A stretch of 19,896 nucleotides of DNA from JBDSKH01 sp050245915 (GTDB lineage: Bacteria; Actinomycetota; Actinomycetes; Actinomycetales; Microbacteriaceae), in the NCBI GenBank assembly GCA_050245915.1, contig JBFWWZ010000048.1:1-19896 (forward strand), written 5' to 3'. Position numbers and translations under genes: made by a program. The notes beneath the pieces were generated by a model. That model saw nothing but the letters and a program-made list of their open reading frames with translations. It was not told the origin of the DNA and searched no databases. Below are positions 1 to 6,956 of this stretch, one piece after another; position 1 is the stretch's first letter; every line of letters starts with the position of its first letter.

Positions 1-1034
1 ACGGGCTCGCCGACATCAACGACCCCGAGACCGGGCAGCCCGGCGCCTGGACGGAGCCACGCAACTTCTCGGGGCTGCTGAAGACGTTCCTCGGGCCGGT
101 CGAAGAGGAGGAGGGGCTCGCCTACCTCCGGCCGGAGACCGCCCAGGGCATCTTCGTCAACTTCGCCAACGTGCTGTCGTCGGCGCGCATGAAGCCCCCG
201 TTCGGCATCGCGCAGGTCGGCAAGAGCTTCCGCAACGAGATCACGCCCGGCAACTTCATCTTCCGCACCCGCGAGTTCGAGCAGATGGAGATGGAGTTCT
301 TCGTCGAGCCCGGCACCGACGAAGAGTGGCACCAGTACTGGATCGACGCCTCGTACCAGTGGTACGTCGACCTGGGGGTGCGCGAAGAGAACCTGCGTCT
401 CTACGAGCACCCGAAAGAGAAGCTGTCGCACTATTCGAAGCGCACGGTGGACGTGGAGTACCGCTTCCGCTTCCAGGGCAGCGAGTGGGGCGAGCTGATG
501 GGCATCGCGAACCGCACCGACTTCGACCTCCGCACGCACAGTGAGAAGTCCGGCACGGATCTGTCGTACTTCGACCAGACCAAGAACGAGCGCTGGTTCC
601 CCTACGTGATCGAACCGGCGTTCGGCTTGACGCGCGCGCTGATGGCGTTCCTCGTCGACGCGTACGCCGAAGACGAGGCGCCGAACACGAAGGGCGGCGT
701 CGACAAGCGCACGGTGCTGCGCCTGGATCGCCGGCTTGCTCCGGTGAAGGTGGCGGTGCTGCCGCTGTCGCGGAACGAGCAGCTGTCTCCCGTGGCGAAG
801 GAGCTCGCCGACACCCTGCGCAAGCACTGGATGATCGAGTTCGACGACGCCGGCGCGATCGGCCGCCGTTACCGCCGGCAGGATGAGATCGGCACCCCGT
901 TCGCGGTGACCGTCGACTTCGACACGCTCGACGACCGCGCCGTGACGGTGCGGGAGCGCGACACCATGTCGCAGGAGCGTGTGCCGCTCGACGGTCTCGT
1001 CGCCTATCTGTCCGAGCGGCTGCTGGGGGCATGA
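1..1034 (+). CDS. glyS: Glycyl-tRNA synthetase, alpha2 type (5' end cut by window)
   Basis: This enzyme charges tRNA-Gly with glycine in the cytosol. The reading frame is open from base 3 and the start codon lies outside the window. The visible part begins in the catalytic core, with the class II segment RPETAQGIFVNF. Motif 2 follows (FRNEITPGNFIFRTREFEQM), then motif 3 (EPAFGLTRALMAF). The C-terminal anticodon-binding domain runs from about APVKVAVLPLSRNEQ to the end. This arrangement is the single-chain homodimeric (eukaryote/actinobacterial) GlyRS, not the alpha2beta2 form. About 343 codons are present, so roughly the first quarter to third is missing. The stop overlaps the next start (ATGA). 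A start at the internal ATG (171) is rejected because conserved sequence continues upstream of it. Confidence 0.97.
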   Translation, partial: GLADINDPETGQPGAWTEPRNFSGLLKTFLGPVEEEEGLAYLRPETAQGIFVNFANVLSSARMKPPFGIAQVGKSFRNEITPGNFIFRTREFEQMEMEFFVEPGTDEEWHQYWIDASYQWYVDLGVREENLRLYEHPKEKLSHYSKRTVDVEYRFRFQGSEWGELMGIANRTDFDLRTHSEKSGTDLSYFDQTKNERWFPYVIEPAFGLTRALMAFLVDAYAEDEAPNTKGGVDKRTVLRLDRRLAPVKVAVLPLSRNEQLSPVAKELADTLRKHWMIEFDDAGAIGRRYRRQDEIGTPFAVTVDFDTLDDRAVTVRERDTMSQERVPLDGLVAYLSERLLGA

Positions 1035-2197
1035 CCCAGCCCCCGCCGCCGACGGGGCCACCGCTGCCGCACAGCGGCATCCGCCCCGGCGAGCAGGCCC
1101 ACCAGCCGTGGACCCCGCCGCCCGGCTGGATCCCGACCCCGCAGGGCTGGATCCCGCCGCAGCCCGTGCACGTCCCCCGCAGGTTCCGGCCGCCGCTGAC
1201 CGCGGGGCCGCTGCCGTTCCACCGCCTGTTCCGCGGGCTCGCCGGGTTCGCGTGGTGGCGTCCGCTCGTCGCGATCGGCGTCGGCTTCGCCGCGTACCTG
1301 GTGATCTCGGTGCTGTTCACCCTGGTGCTCGTCGGGATCGGTGTCGCCGCCGGCGAGATCGACCTCGGCGTGACGGCGCAGGACGCGAATGACGCCCTCG
1401 TCGAGCTGACGCAGATCGACGCCGCCTCGCCGCTGTCGCTGCTGCTCGCCCTCGGCTCGGTCGCGCTGCTGCTTCCGAGCGCGATCATCGGGCAGCTCGC
1501 CGCTGGCCTGCGGCCCCTCGGGGTGCGGCATTCGGTGGCGTTCCGGGTGCGCTGGCGCTGGTTCTTCGTGAGCCTCATCCCCGCGTTCGCGACAGTCGGC
1601 GCCGCGTTCCTCATCCCGGTGGCTGTCTCTCTCGCGTTCGGCGAGGTCCCGTTCGGGCCGATGACCACCGACCCGGCGCTGTTCGCGCTGTGTGCGGCGA
1701 TCATCCTGGTGATCACGCCGCTGCAGTCGGCGGCGGAGGAGTACGTGTTCCGTGGCCTTCTCGCGCAGTCGATCGGCTCGTGGCTGCGCTTCGCCCCGGT
1801 GGGCTGGATCATCACCACGATCGTCTTCGTGTCCGGTCACGTGTACGACGTGTGGGGGCTGCTGAGCGTCGGGGCGTTCGGGTTCGGCGCCGCGGTGATC
1901 GTCTCCCGCACGGGCGGACTCGAGGCGGGCATAGCCCTGCACTCGGTGAACAACATCGCGAGCTTCCTCGTGCTGGCGTCCGGTGTTCAGGGAACCACCG
2001 TGAACCCGACCTCCGGCAGCACCGACCTCGGTGTGAACCTGGTGAGCATCGCGATCGCGCTTCTGACGACGGCTGCCTGGGTGCTGTGGGTCGACCGCTG
2101 GGCGAAGCGCCGCGCGCTTGCCACGCTGGGCGGGATGCTGCCCCCGACCGCGCACAACTCAGTCGCACCCGAGCCGGCGGCGGGCGCAGCCTCCTGA
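1031..2197 (+). CDS. CPBP family intramembrane (CAAX-like) metalloprotease
   Basis: This 388-residue polytopic membrane protein has the three CPBP/Abi signatures: EEYVFRG (E236, E237, R241), FVSGH (H270) and HSVNN (H304, N308). These form the glutamate/histidine active site in this family, which includes CAAX prenyl proteases and bacteriocin-immunity proteins. The first 50 or so residues are a proline-rich cytosolic tail with a repeated GWIP unit. Hydrophobic segments begin near residue 75. It starts at ATG 1031 in an ATGA overlap with glyS, so it is probably translationally coupled, though no functional link to GlyRS is known. The C-terminal tail contains AHNSV, encoded by a 15-bp repeat that recurs at the end of the next gene. 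The substrate cannot be told from sequence. Confidence 0.9.
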   Translation: MTQPPPPTGPPLPHSGIRPGEQAHQPWTPPPGWIPTPQGWIPPQPVHVPRRFRPPLTAGPLPFHRLFRGLAGFAWWRPLVAIGVGFAAYLVISVLFTLVLVGIGVAAGEIDLGVTAQDANDALVELTQIDAASPLSLLLALGSVALLLPSAIIGQLAAGLRPLGVRHSVAFRVRWRWFFVSLIPAFATVGAAFLIPVAVSLAFGEVPFGPMTTDPALFALCAAIILVITPLQSAAEEYVFRGLLAQSIGSWLRFAPVGWIITTIVFVSGHVYDVWGLLSVGAFGFGAAVIVSRTGGLEAGIALHSVNNIASFLVLASGVQGTTVNPTSGSTDLGVNLVSIAIALLTTAAWVLWVDRWAKRRALATLGGMLPPTAHNSVAPEPAAGAAS

Positions 2198-2246
2198 TCC
2201 CCGCGGTCCCGTAGTCCCCCGCGCCGTCTTCGGCTGAGTTATGCAC
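2150..2246. repeat. Upstream inverted-repeat pair flanking the AbiEi/DUF559 gene
   Basis: The left arm GCGCACAACTCAGTC (2150-2164) lies in the last codons of the CPBP gene. The right arm CTGAGTTATGCAC (2234-2246) is its inverted, slightly diverged partner. The pair faces inward across about 70 bases. The left arm is identical over 15 bp to the one at 3122-3136. It could be an operator, an element end or a recombination footprint; the long spacer argues against a terminator. Confidence 0.6.
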
Positions 2247-2262
2247 CGAGTCGCGGATCGCC

Positions 2263-2303
2263 GCACGAGCGACCGTCGCCGCGACCCGACAATCGGCTCG
2301 TGC
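2263..2303 (+). promoter_or_regulatory. Inverted repeat over the GTG start of the AbiEi/DUF559 gene
   Basis: GCACGAGC (2263-2270) and GCTCGTGC (2296-2303) are perfect 8-bp inverted arms separated by 25 bases. The right arm includes the GTG start at 2300. It may be an autoregulatory operator or an RNA hairpin that hides the start. AbiEi-type winged helices are known to bind inverted repeats at their own promoters; the link here is inference. Confidence 0.35.
2288..2293 (+). promoter_or_regulatory. Candidate -10 box (leaderless) for AbiEi/DUF559 gene
   Basis: GACAAT ends 6 nt before the GTG at 2300. No Shine-Dalgarno sequence is visible. The same GACAATCGG string precedes dusB. The first base departs from the TANNNT consensus, so this call is weak. 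Confidence 0.3.
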
Positions 2304-3199
2304 ATCCCGCAGAGCTGATCCGTTCGCGCGGCGGCGTTCTGCACGTCGATGATCTGCGGCGCGCGGGAATCTCCCGTCGGCTTCTCACCCGTCTCGTCGA
2401 CGAGCAGCAACTGCTGCGCCCACGCCGGGGGTGGTACTCCACTCTCGACGCGTCTCATCCACGATTCCGGGCAGTCCGAGCCGGTGGACGGCTGACCGGC
2501 GCATCTGCCCTGTTCGACATGGGTGCGTGGATGCTACGGCCGCCGTCCGCGATCGAGGTCGCGGTCACGCGAGGGTCGTCCCGTTTGCGCGCCGACGACG
2601 GGGCCGTCCTCCATTGGGAGTCGTCGGGGGACGGCGGATCGGCGTCCGTCGTGAGCCTCCTCGACGCCTTGTTCCGGGTGATCCTGGATCACGACCTCGA
2701 GGTCGCGGTGCCCTGTCTCGACTGGGCGCTCCACTCGGGTCGGATGGGACGCATCGGGTTCGAGCGCCTCCTGCTGATGCTGCCGCATACGGCCCGGTGC
2801 ATCCGCGAGTGGGTCGATCCGGCGGCGCAGAGCGTTCTCGAAAGCGTCGCGCGCGTGCGGTTGTTCCGCCGCGGCTGGCGGGTGAGGTCGCAGGTGCGGG
2901 TCGGCGATCTCGATGCGATCGACTTGGTCGTCAATGACCACGTGGCGCTCGAGCTCGACGGACGTGAGCATCACGAGTCGTGGTTCGTGCGGGATCGGCG
3001 CAAAGATCTGCAGATCGCGATCGAGGGCCGCCACTGCCTGCGGGCGAGCTACGGGATGGTGGTCGATGAGTGGCCGCGTCTGGAGGCAGCGATCGTCTCG
3101 GCGATGCGAAGGCGAGGCGTTGCGCACAACTCAGTCATCAGCATCCCGGAGCCCCGTGGTCGCCGGCACGCGTCGCAGGCATCCCGGCTCAGTGACTGA
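2300..3199 (+). CDS. AbiEi-type winged-helix protein with C-terminal DUF559/Vsr-like nuclease-fold domain
   Basis: The N-terminus (about residues 3-45, IRSRGGVLHVDDLRRAGIS... then LRPRRGWY) matches the AbiEi/type IV antitoxin winged-helix pattern. The C-terminus (about 195-270) resembles DUF559, a PD-(D/E)XK/Vsr-like fold. It shows IDLVV (D208), then LELDGREHH (E218, D220, H224, H225), then RRKDLQIA. These could be a metal site, but nuclease activity is inference. The start is GTG 2300: the frame is open further upstream, but no better start exists and the AbiEi motif begins right after it. No AbiEii nucleotidyltransferase toxin is adjacent, so this is a solitary gene. Both sides carry inverted-repeat pairs, and its stop codon lies inside the last arm. 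Codon use is slightly less GC-biased than in its neighbours. Confidence 0.8.
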   Translation: MHPAELIRSRGGVLHVDDLRRAGISRRLLTRLVDEQQLLRPRRGWYSTLDASHPRFRAVRAGGRLTGASALFDMGAWMLRPPSAIEVAVTRGSSRLRADDGAVLHWESSGDGGSASVVSLLDALFRVILDHDLEVAVPCLDWALHSGRMGRIGFERLLLMLPHTARCIREWVDPAAQSVLESVARVRLFRRGWRVRSQVRVGDLDAIDLVVNDHVALELDGREHHESWFVRDRRKDLQIAIEGRHCLRASYGMVVDEWPRLEAAIVSAMRRRGVAHNSVISIPEPRGRRHASQASRLSD

Positions 3200-3206
3200 G
3201 TTGTGC
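3122..3206. repeat. Downstream inverted-repeat pair flanking the AbiEi/DUF559 gene
   Basis: GCACAACTCAGTCA (3124-3137; the full arm GCGCACAACTCAGTC starts at 3122) is the exact 14-bp inverse of TGACTGAGTTGTGC (3193-3206), with 55 bases between. The left arm encodes AHNSV near the protein end, and the right arm supplies its TGA stop (3197-3199). The layout mirrors the pair at 2150-2246. Confidence 0.65.
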
Positions 3207-3252
3207 CGAGCACCGCGGAATACCGGGCCCCGCGCGCGGCGTTGCCTCCACC

Positions 3253-3903
3253 GTGGAACCCATCAAGGTCGACATCTGGTCGGACGTGCAATGCCCCTGG
3301 TGCTTCATCGGCAAGCGCAAGTTCGAGGCCGCCGCCGCCCAGTTCGACGGAGAGATCGAGGTCGAGTACCACTCGTTCGAACTCGCTCCCGACACCCCCG
3401 TCGACTACGAGGGCACGCCGGCGCAGTACCTCAGCCAGCGCAAGGGGCTGCCGATGCCGCAGGTCGAGCAGATGATCGACCGCGTGAAGGGCATCGCGAA
3501 GAGCGTCGGACTCGACTACGACTACGAGCACATGCACCAGACCAACACGGTGAAGGCGCATGAGCTGCTGCACTACGCGAAGGCCCACGGCCGGCAGCTC
3601 GAGATGAAGGAGGCGCTGCTCACGGCGTACTTCATCGACGGCGGCCACGTGGGGCGCATCGAGGACCTCGCCGACCTGGCGGCCGCCATCGGCTTCGATC
3701 GTCAGGATGTCGTGGCCGCCCTCACCGAGAACCGCTACCTCCCTGCGGTGAAGGCCGACGTCGCGCAGGCGGCTGCGTACGGCATCAACGGGGTCCCGTT
3801 CTTCGTGTTCGACGGCCAGTACGGGGTGTCCGGTGCGCAGGAGACCGCGACATTCGCTAGCGTGCTCGAACAGGTGCGAGACGCGAAGGAGCCCGCCGCA
3901 TGA
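3253..3903 (+). CDS. DsbA-family thiol-disulfide oxidoreductase (FrnE-like)
   Basis: This 216-residue cytosolic protein (no signal peptide) has a thioredoxin fold with a helical insertion. The redox motif CPWC is at C14-C17 within SDVQCPWCFIGKR, the hallmark of the FrnE/2-hydroxychromene isomerase-like DsbA group. The cis-proline loop is GVP (P182) followed by FFVF. Known relatives act in cytosolic oxidative-stress defence as disulfide oxidoreductases or isomerases. GTG 3253 is the start because the beta-strand IKVDIWSD follows at once; no ribosome-binding site is visible. Its end overlaps the next small gene by ATGA. It may have its own promoter, since it follows the repeat-flanked gene by 53 bases. 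Confidence 0.92.
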   Translation: MEPIKVDIWSDVQCPWCFIGKRKFEAAAAQFDGEIEVEYHSFELAPDTPVDYEGTPAQYLSQRKGLPMPQVEQMIDRVKGIAKSVGLDYDYEHMHQTNTVKAHELLHYAKAHGRQLEMKEALLTAYFIDGGHVGRIEDLADLAAAIGFDRQDVVAALTENRYLPAVKADVAQAAAYGINGVPFFVFDGQYGVSGAQETATFASVLEQVRDAKEPAA

Positions 3904-4052
3904 CGACGTCGTCGGAGATGGCAGGCACCCCCCAGGGGCTGCAGATGATGGGAGATGCCGACGCGGCATCCTGCGACGGCGACGTCTGCGTGCTGCCGGA
4001 GCACCGCGAGCACGCGATCATGAATCGCCGACTGGACGACGACCGCGTCTAG
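3900..4052 (+). CDS. 50-residue two-cysteine protein coupled to the DsbA-like gene
   Basis: This short ORF starts at ATG 3900, overlapping the stop of the oxidoreductase (ATGA), and ends with TAG at 4050-4052. The product is acidic and soluble, with a CDGDVC motif (C25, C30) followed by VLPEH and a basic/acidic tail. I do not recognise the family. Support comes from the stop-start overlap, strong third-position GC bias and the fit up to the convergent gene 9 bases on. The two cysteines next to a disulfide enzyme suggest a substrate, a partner or a small metal or redox protein; that is inference. Confidence 0.65.
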   Translation: MTTSSEMAGTPQGLQMMGDADAASCDGDVCVLPEHREHAIMNRRLDDDRV

Positions 4053-4061
4053 TCCCGACCG

Positions 4062-4526
4062 CTAGTCGCTGATGTCGGCGACGGTCGCGCCGAGACCCGC
4101 GATGAGCGCGTCCGCGTCGACGAAGACGGAGAGCCCGTGCTCGCCGGCCCCCATCGAGACCCGTTTGCCGACCAGGCGTGCGTCGACGTACACCGGCCAC
4201 GCGGTCGTCGACCCGAGCGGCGTGATCGTTCCGCGCTCGTAGCCGGTGGCCTCGAGGGCGAGGGATGCGTCGGGCAGCTGCAGCTTGTTGACCCCGACCG
4301 CGGCGCGCAGTTTCGCCCACGAGATCTGCCGGTCTCCGGGGACCTCGGCGAACAGGAACGTGCCGTCGTGCCGCTTCACGACCAGCGACTTCACGATATC
4401 GGCGGGGGTGATCCCGAGGATCTCCGCGGCCTCCTCCAGCGACCGGGCCGCGGTCCGTTCGATGAACTCGATCGGGATGCCGCGGGCGGCCGCGTCGGCG
4501 GCGACCCGTTCCCTGCCTTCAGCCAC
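4062..4526 (-). CDS. YbaK/EbsC-type aminoacyl-tRNA deacylase
   Basis: This is a 154-residue single-domain protein of the YbaK/ProX/EbsC superfamily, which hydrolyses mischarged aminoacyl-tRNA such as Cys- or Ala-tRNA-Pro. Family features include RSLEEAAEILGI, then the conserved lysine strand IVKSLVVK, then FLFAEVPGDRQI, and a C-terminal GERxS-like region (KRVSMGAGEHGLSV). I chose GTG 4526 because AGAAAGG lies 7 nt upstream. A TTG at 4547 would add seven residues but lacks a good site. It converges on the two-cysteine gene and diverges from dusB across 29 bases. Exact substrate specificity cannot be assigned. Confidence 0.88.
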   Translation of the reverse strand: MAEGRERVAADAAARGIPIEFIERTAARSLEEAAEILGITPADIVKSLVVKRHDGTFLFAEVPGDRQISWAKLRAAVGVNKLQLPDASLALEATGYERGTITPLGSTTAWPVYVDARLVGKRVSMGAGEHGLSVFVDADALIAGLGATVADISD

Positions 4527-4533
4527 GCGCGCG

Positions 4534-4540
4534 CCTTTCT
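4534..4540 (-). promoter_or_regulatory. Ribosome-binding site deciding the YbaK start
   Basis: AGAAAGG on the minus strand lies 7 nt before GTG 4526. It favours this start over the upstream TTG at 4547. Confidence 0.5.
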
Positions 4541-4542
4541 GG

Positions 4543-4548
4543 GACAAT
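4543..4548 (+). promoter_or_regulatory. Candidate -10 box for dusB (leaderless)
   Basis: GACAAT ends 7 nt before the ATG at 4556. The only purine-rich run (GGTGAG) touches the ATG and is too close to act as a normal ribosome-binding site. A leaderless transcript is likely. Confidence 0.4.
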
Positions 4549-4555
4549 CGGTGAG

Positions 4556-5725
4556 ATGTCCACCGTAACCGCCACCGTGAAAGCGCCGCTGCGCATCGGT
4601 CCGCTCGAGCTGAGCGTGCCTGTGGTGCTGGCGCCGATGGCGGGGATCACGAACACCGCGTTCCGACGGCTGTGCCGCGAGTACGGCGCCGGCCTCTACG
4701 TGTCGGAGATGATCACGAGCCGCGCGCTGGTGGAGCGCACGCCGGAGAGCATGCGCCTGATCACGCACCACGAGAGCGAGACGCCGCGCAGCATCCAGCT
4801 CTACGGCGTCGACCCGAAGACGGTCGCCGAGGCGGTGACGATGCTGGTGGCCGAGGATCGTGCGGACCACATCGACCTCAACTTCGGATGCCCGGTGCCG
4901 AAGGTCACGCGCAAGGGCGGGGGAGCGGCGCTTCCGTGGAAGCTCGGCCTGTTCCGCGAGATCGTGGAGCGCGCCGCGAAGGCGGCGGGCGACATCCCGC
5001 TGACGATCAAGATGCGCAAAGGCATCGACGCCGACCATCTCACCTATCTGGAGGCCGGGCGTGCCGCCGAGGGCGCGGGAGTGGCATCCATCGCGCTGCA
5101 TGCCCGCACGGCGGCGGAGTTCTACAGCGGCACCGCCGACTGGACGGCGATCGCGAAGTTGAAAGAGACGGTCACGAGCGTTCCGGTGCTCGGCAACGGC
5201 GACATCTGGTCCGCCGACGACGCCCTGCGCATGGTCGACGAGACGGGATGCGATGGCGTCGTCGTCGGGCGAGGGTGCCTGGGCAGGCCGTGGCTCTTCG
5301 GCGACCTCGCGGCGGCGTTCAGCGGGGACTCGACAGGCTCGACCACCAGGATCGAGCCGACACTCGGCGAGGTCGCGAAAGCCTTCCACCGTCACGCCGA
5401 GCTGCTCGTCGAGTTCTTCGACGACGAGGATCGCGCGTGCCGTGACATCCGCAAGCATGTCGCCTGGTATTTCAAGGGATACGCGGTCGGGGGCGAACTG
5501 CGTGCGGCGCTCGCCACCAGCAGCAGCCTGGATGAGATCGCCGAGCTGCTCAGCCGGCTCGACCACGATCAGCCGTACCCGGGCGCGGATGCCGAAGGTC
5601 AGCGCGGGCGTGCGGGCACGCCGAAGATCCCGAGCCTGCCGGACCGCTGGCTGGAGTCCCGTGAACTGCAGGAGACGCACCGTGCCGAGCTGACCGAGGC
5701 GGAACTGCACCACAGTGGCGGCTGA
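4556..5725 (+). CDS. dusB: tRNA-dihydrouridine synthase (DusB/NifR3 family)
   Basis: This FMN- and NADPH-dependent enzyme reduces uridine to dihydrouridine in tRNA D-loops. The 389-residue TIM barrel starts with VPVVLAPMAGITNTAFRRL. It has the catalytic cysteine in NFGCPVPKVTRKGGGAAL (C112) and the phosphate-binding strands VLGNGDIW and VVGRGCLGRPWLF. A helical tRNA-binding domain follows. Between the barrel and the helical domain sits DSTGSTT (from D258), coded by a 16-bp repeat also found in dnaG; most family members would not be expected to have it. The start is ATG 4556, probably leaderless. The next gene overlaps by 11 bases, so dusB and dgt form an operon. Confidence 0.96.
   Translation: MSTVTATVKAPLRIGPLELSVPVVLAPMAGITNTAFRRLCREYGAGLYVSEMITSRALVERTPESMRLITHHESETPRSIQLYGVDPKTVAEAVTMLVAEDRADHIDLNFGCPVPKVTRKGGGAALPWKLGLFREIVERAAKAAGDIPLTIKMRKGIDADHLTYLEAGRAAEGAGVASIALHARTAAEFYSGTADWTAIAKLKETVTSVPVLGNGDIWSADDALRMVDETGCDGVVVGRGCLGRPWLFGDLAAAFSGDSTGSTTRIEPTLGEVAKAFHRHAELLVEFFDDEDRACRDIRKHVAWYFKGYAVGGELRAALATSSSLDEIAELLSRLDHDQPYPGADAEGQRGRAGTPKIPSLPDRWLESRELQETHRAELTEAELHHSGG
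5329..5344 (+). repeat. 16-bp dispersed repeat, copy in dusB
   Basis: CTCGACAGGCTCGACC here is identical to 9118-9133 in dnaG. It is read in the same frame (STGST) in both proteins and falls in an interdomain linker. It looks like a fragment of a short dispersed (REP-like) sequence. Confidence 0.7.
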
Positions 5726-6956
5726 GCTCCTCCCCGGATACGAGCCCCGCGACACGGAGCGGTGGCTGCCGGAGACCCACACCAACCCGCGCAGCGATTT
5801 CGCGCGCGACCGCGGGCGGCTGCTGCATTCGAGTGCGTTGCGCCGGCTGGCGCAGAAGACGCAGGTGCTGAGCCCGACGCAGGGGCTCGACTTCGCCCGC
5901 AATCGCCTCACCCATTCGCTGGAGGTCGCGCAGGTCGGACGTGAGCTCGCGGTGAACCTCGCCCTCGACCCCGATGTCGTCGACACGGCGTGCCTGGCGC
6001 ACGACCTCGGGCATCCGCCGTTCGGCCACAACGGCGAACGGGCGCTGAGCGCCTGGGCGGATGACATCGGCGGCTTCGAGGGCAACGCGCAGACCCTGCG
6101 TCTGTTGACGCGACTCGAGCCGAAGGTGTTCGGCCCGGACGGCGCGAGCTACGGCCTCAACCTGACTCGGGCGAGCCTCGACGCCAGTTGCAAGTACCCG
6201 TGGCCGCAGTCGCAGGGCGTCGCCGATCCGAGCGGCCGCAGCAAGTTCGGCTTCTACGACGACGACGAGCCCGCATTCGCCTGGCTGCGGGCGGGTGCTC
6301 CGGACCGGGTGCGCTGCATCGAAGCCCAGGTGATGGACCTCAGCGACGACATCGCTTATTCGGTGCACGATTTCGAGGATGCGATCGTGAACGGATTCCT
6401 CGATGTGCCGGCCCTCAGTGCACGGGTGAACCACGATGAGCTGGTCGACAGCATGTTCGAGTGGATCGGCGGTGAGATCGACCACGACGGGCTGGTCGCC
6501 GCGTTCGACCGGCTCGACAGCCTTTCGTACTGGATCGACACCTGGGACGGCTCCCGCCGCGACCTCGCCCGCCTCAAGAACCTCACCAGCCAGCTGATCG
6601 GCCGGTTCGCCGCCGAGGCGGTGCGCGCCACCCGCGAGGCCCACCCGCAGAACACGGCGCGGTTCGCGGCGGATGTCGTGGTGCCTTTCGAGACACGGGC
6701 CGAGATCGCGGTGCTGAAAGGCATCGTCGCCGCCAACGTGATGTCTACCAATGCACGCAAGCCGGTCTATGCGCAGCAGCGCGGCATCCTGACCGAACTC
6801 GCAGACTCGCTGTGGACGCACCCGGAGCGTCTCGACCTGGGCTTCGCCGAGGACTGGGAGGCGGCCGCCGACGATGCCGCCCGCAAACGCGTGATCGTCG
6901 ACCAGGTCGCCTCGCTGACCGACGTGTCGGCGCTCGCCTGGCACGCCCGCATCTAG
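5715..6956 (+). CDS. dgt: Deoxyguanosinetriphosphate triphosphohydrolase-like protein (HD domain)
   Basis: This 413-residue enzyme is predicted to hydrolyse dNTPs to the deoxynucleoside and tripolyphosphate, tuning the DNA precursor pool. The HD metal site is complete: H67 (RNRLTHSLEV), H96-D97 in AHDLGH, and H100 and H105 in HPPFGHNGE. A distal aspartate lies in MDLSDDIAYSVHD. It starts at GTG 5715 inside the end of dusB (11-bp overlap), with PRDTERWLPE close to the start as in relatives. It ends at TAG 6954-6956, whose bases also form the stop of the convergent IclR gene. In related genomes dgt commonly lies just before dnaG (established synteny, not checked here). Confidence 0.95.
   Translation: MAAELLPGYEPRDTERWLPETHTNPRSDFARDRGRLLHSSALRRLAQKTQVLSPTQGLDFARNRLTHSLEVAQVGRELAVNLALDPDVVDTACLAHDLGHPPFGHNGERALSAWADDIGGFEGNAQTLRLLTRLEPKVFGPDGASYGLNLTRASLDASCKYPWPQSQGVADPSGRSKFGFYDDDEPAFAWLRAGAPDRVRCIEAQVMDLSDDIAYSVHDFEDAIVNGFLDVPALSARVNHDELVDSMFEWIGGEIDHDGLVAAFDRLDSLSYWIDTWDGSRRDLARLKNLTSQLIGRFAAEAVRATREAHPQNTARFAADVVVPFETRAEIAVLKGIVAANVMSTNARKPVYAQQRGILTELADSLWTHPERLDLGFAEDWEAAADDAARKRVIVDQVASLTDVSALAWHARI

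Noticed and set aside
256..2155. Long minus-strand reading frames opposite glyS and the CPBP gene (up to 520 codons)
   Set aside because: They are antisense shadows in high-GC DNA: low-complexity Arg/Pro/Ala-rich products with no domain, opposite well-supported genes.
2150..3206. Inverted-repeat pairs as intrinsic terminators
   Set aside because: Spacers of 55-70 bases and no T-run; partial location inside coding sequence also argues against it.
4391..6944. Long minus-strand frames opposite dusB and dgt
   Set aside because: Same antisense artefact; dusB and dgt on the plus strand have complete catalytic motifs.
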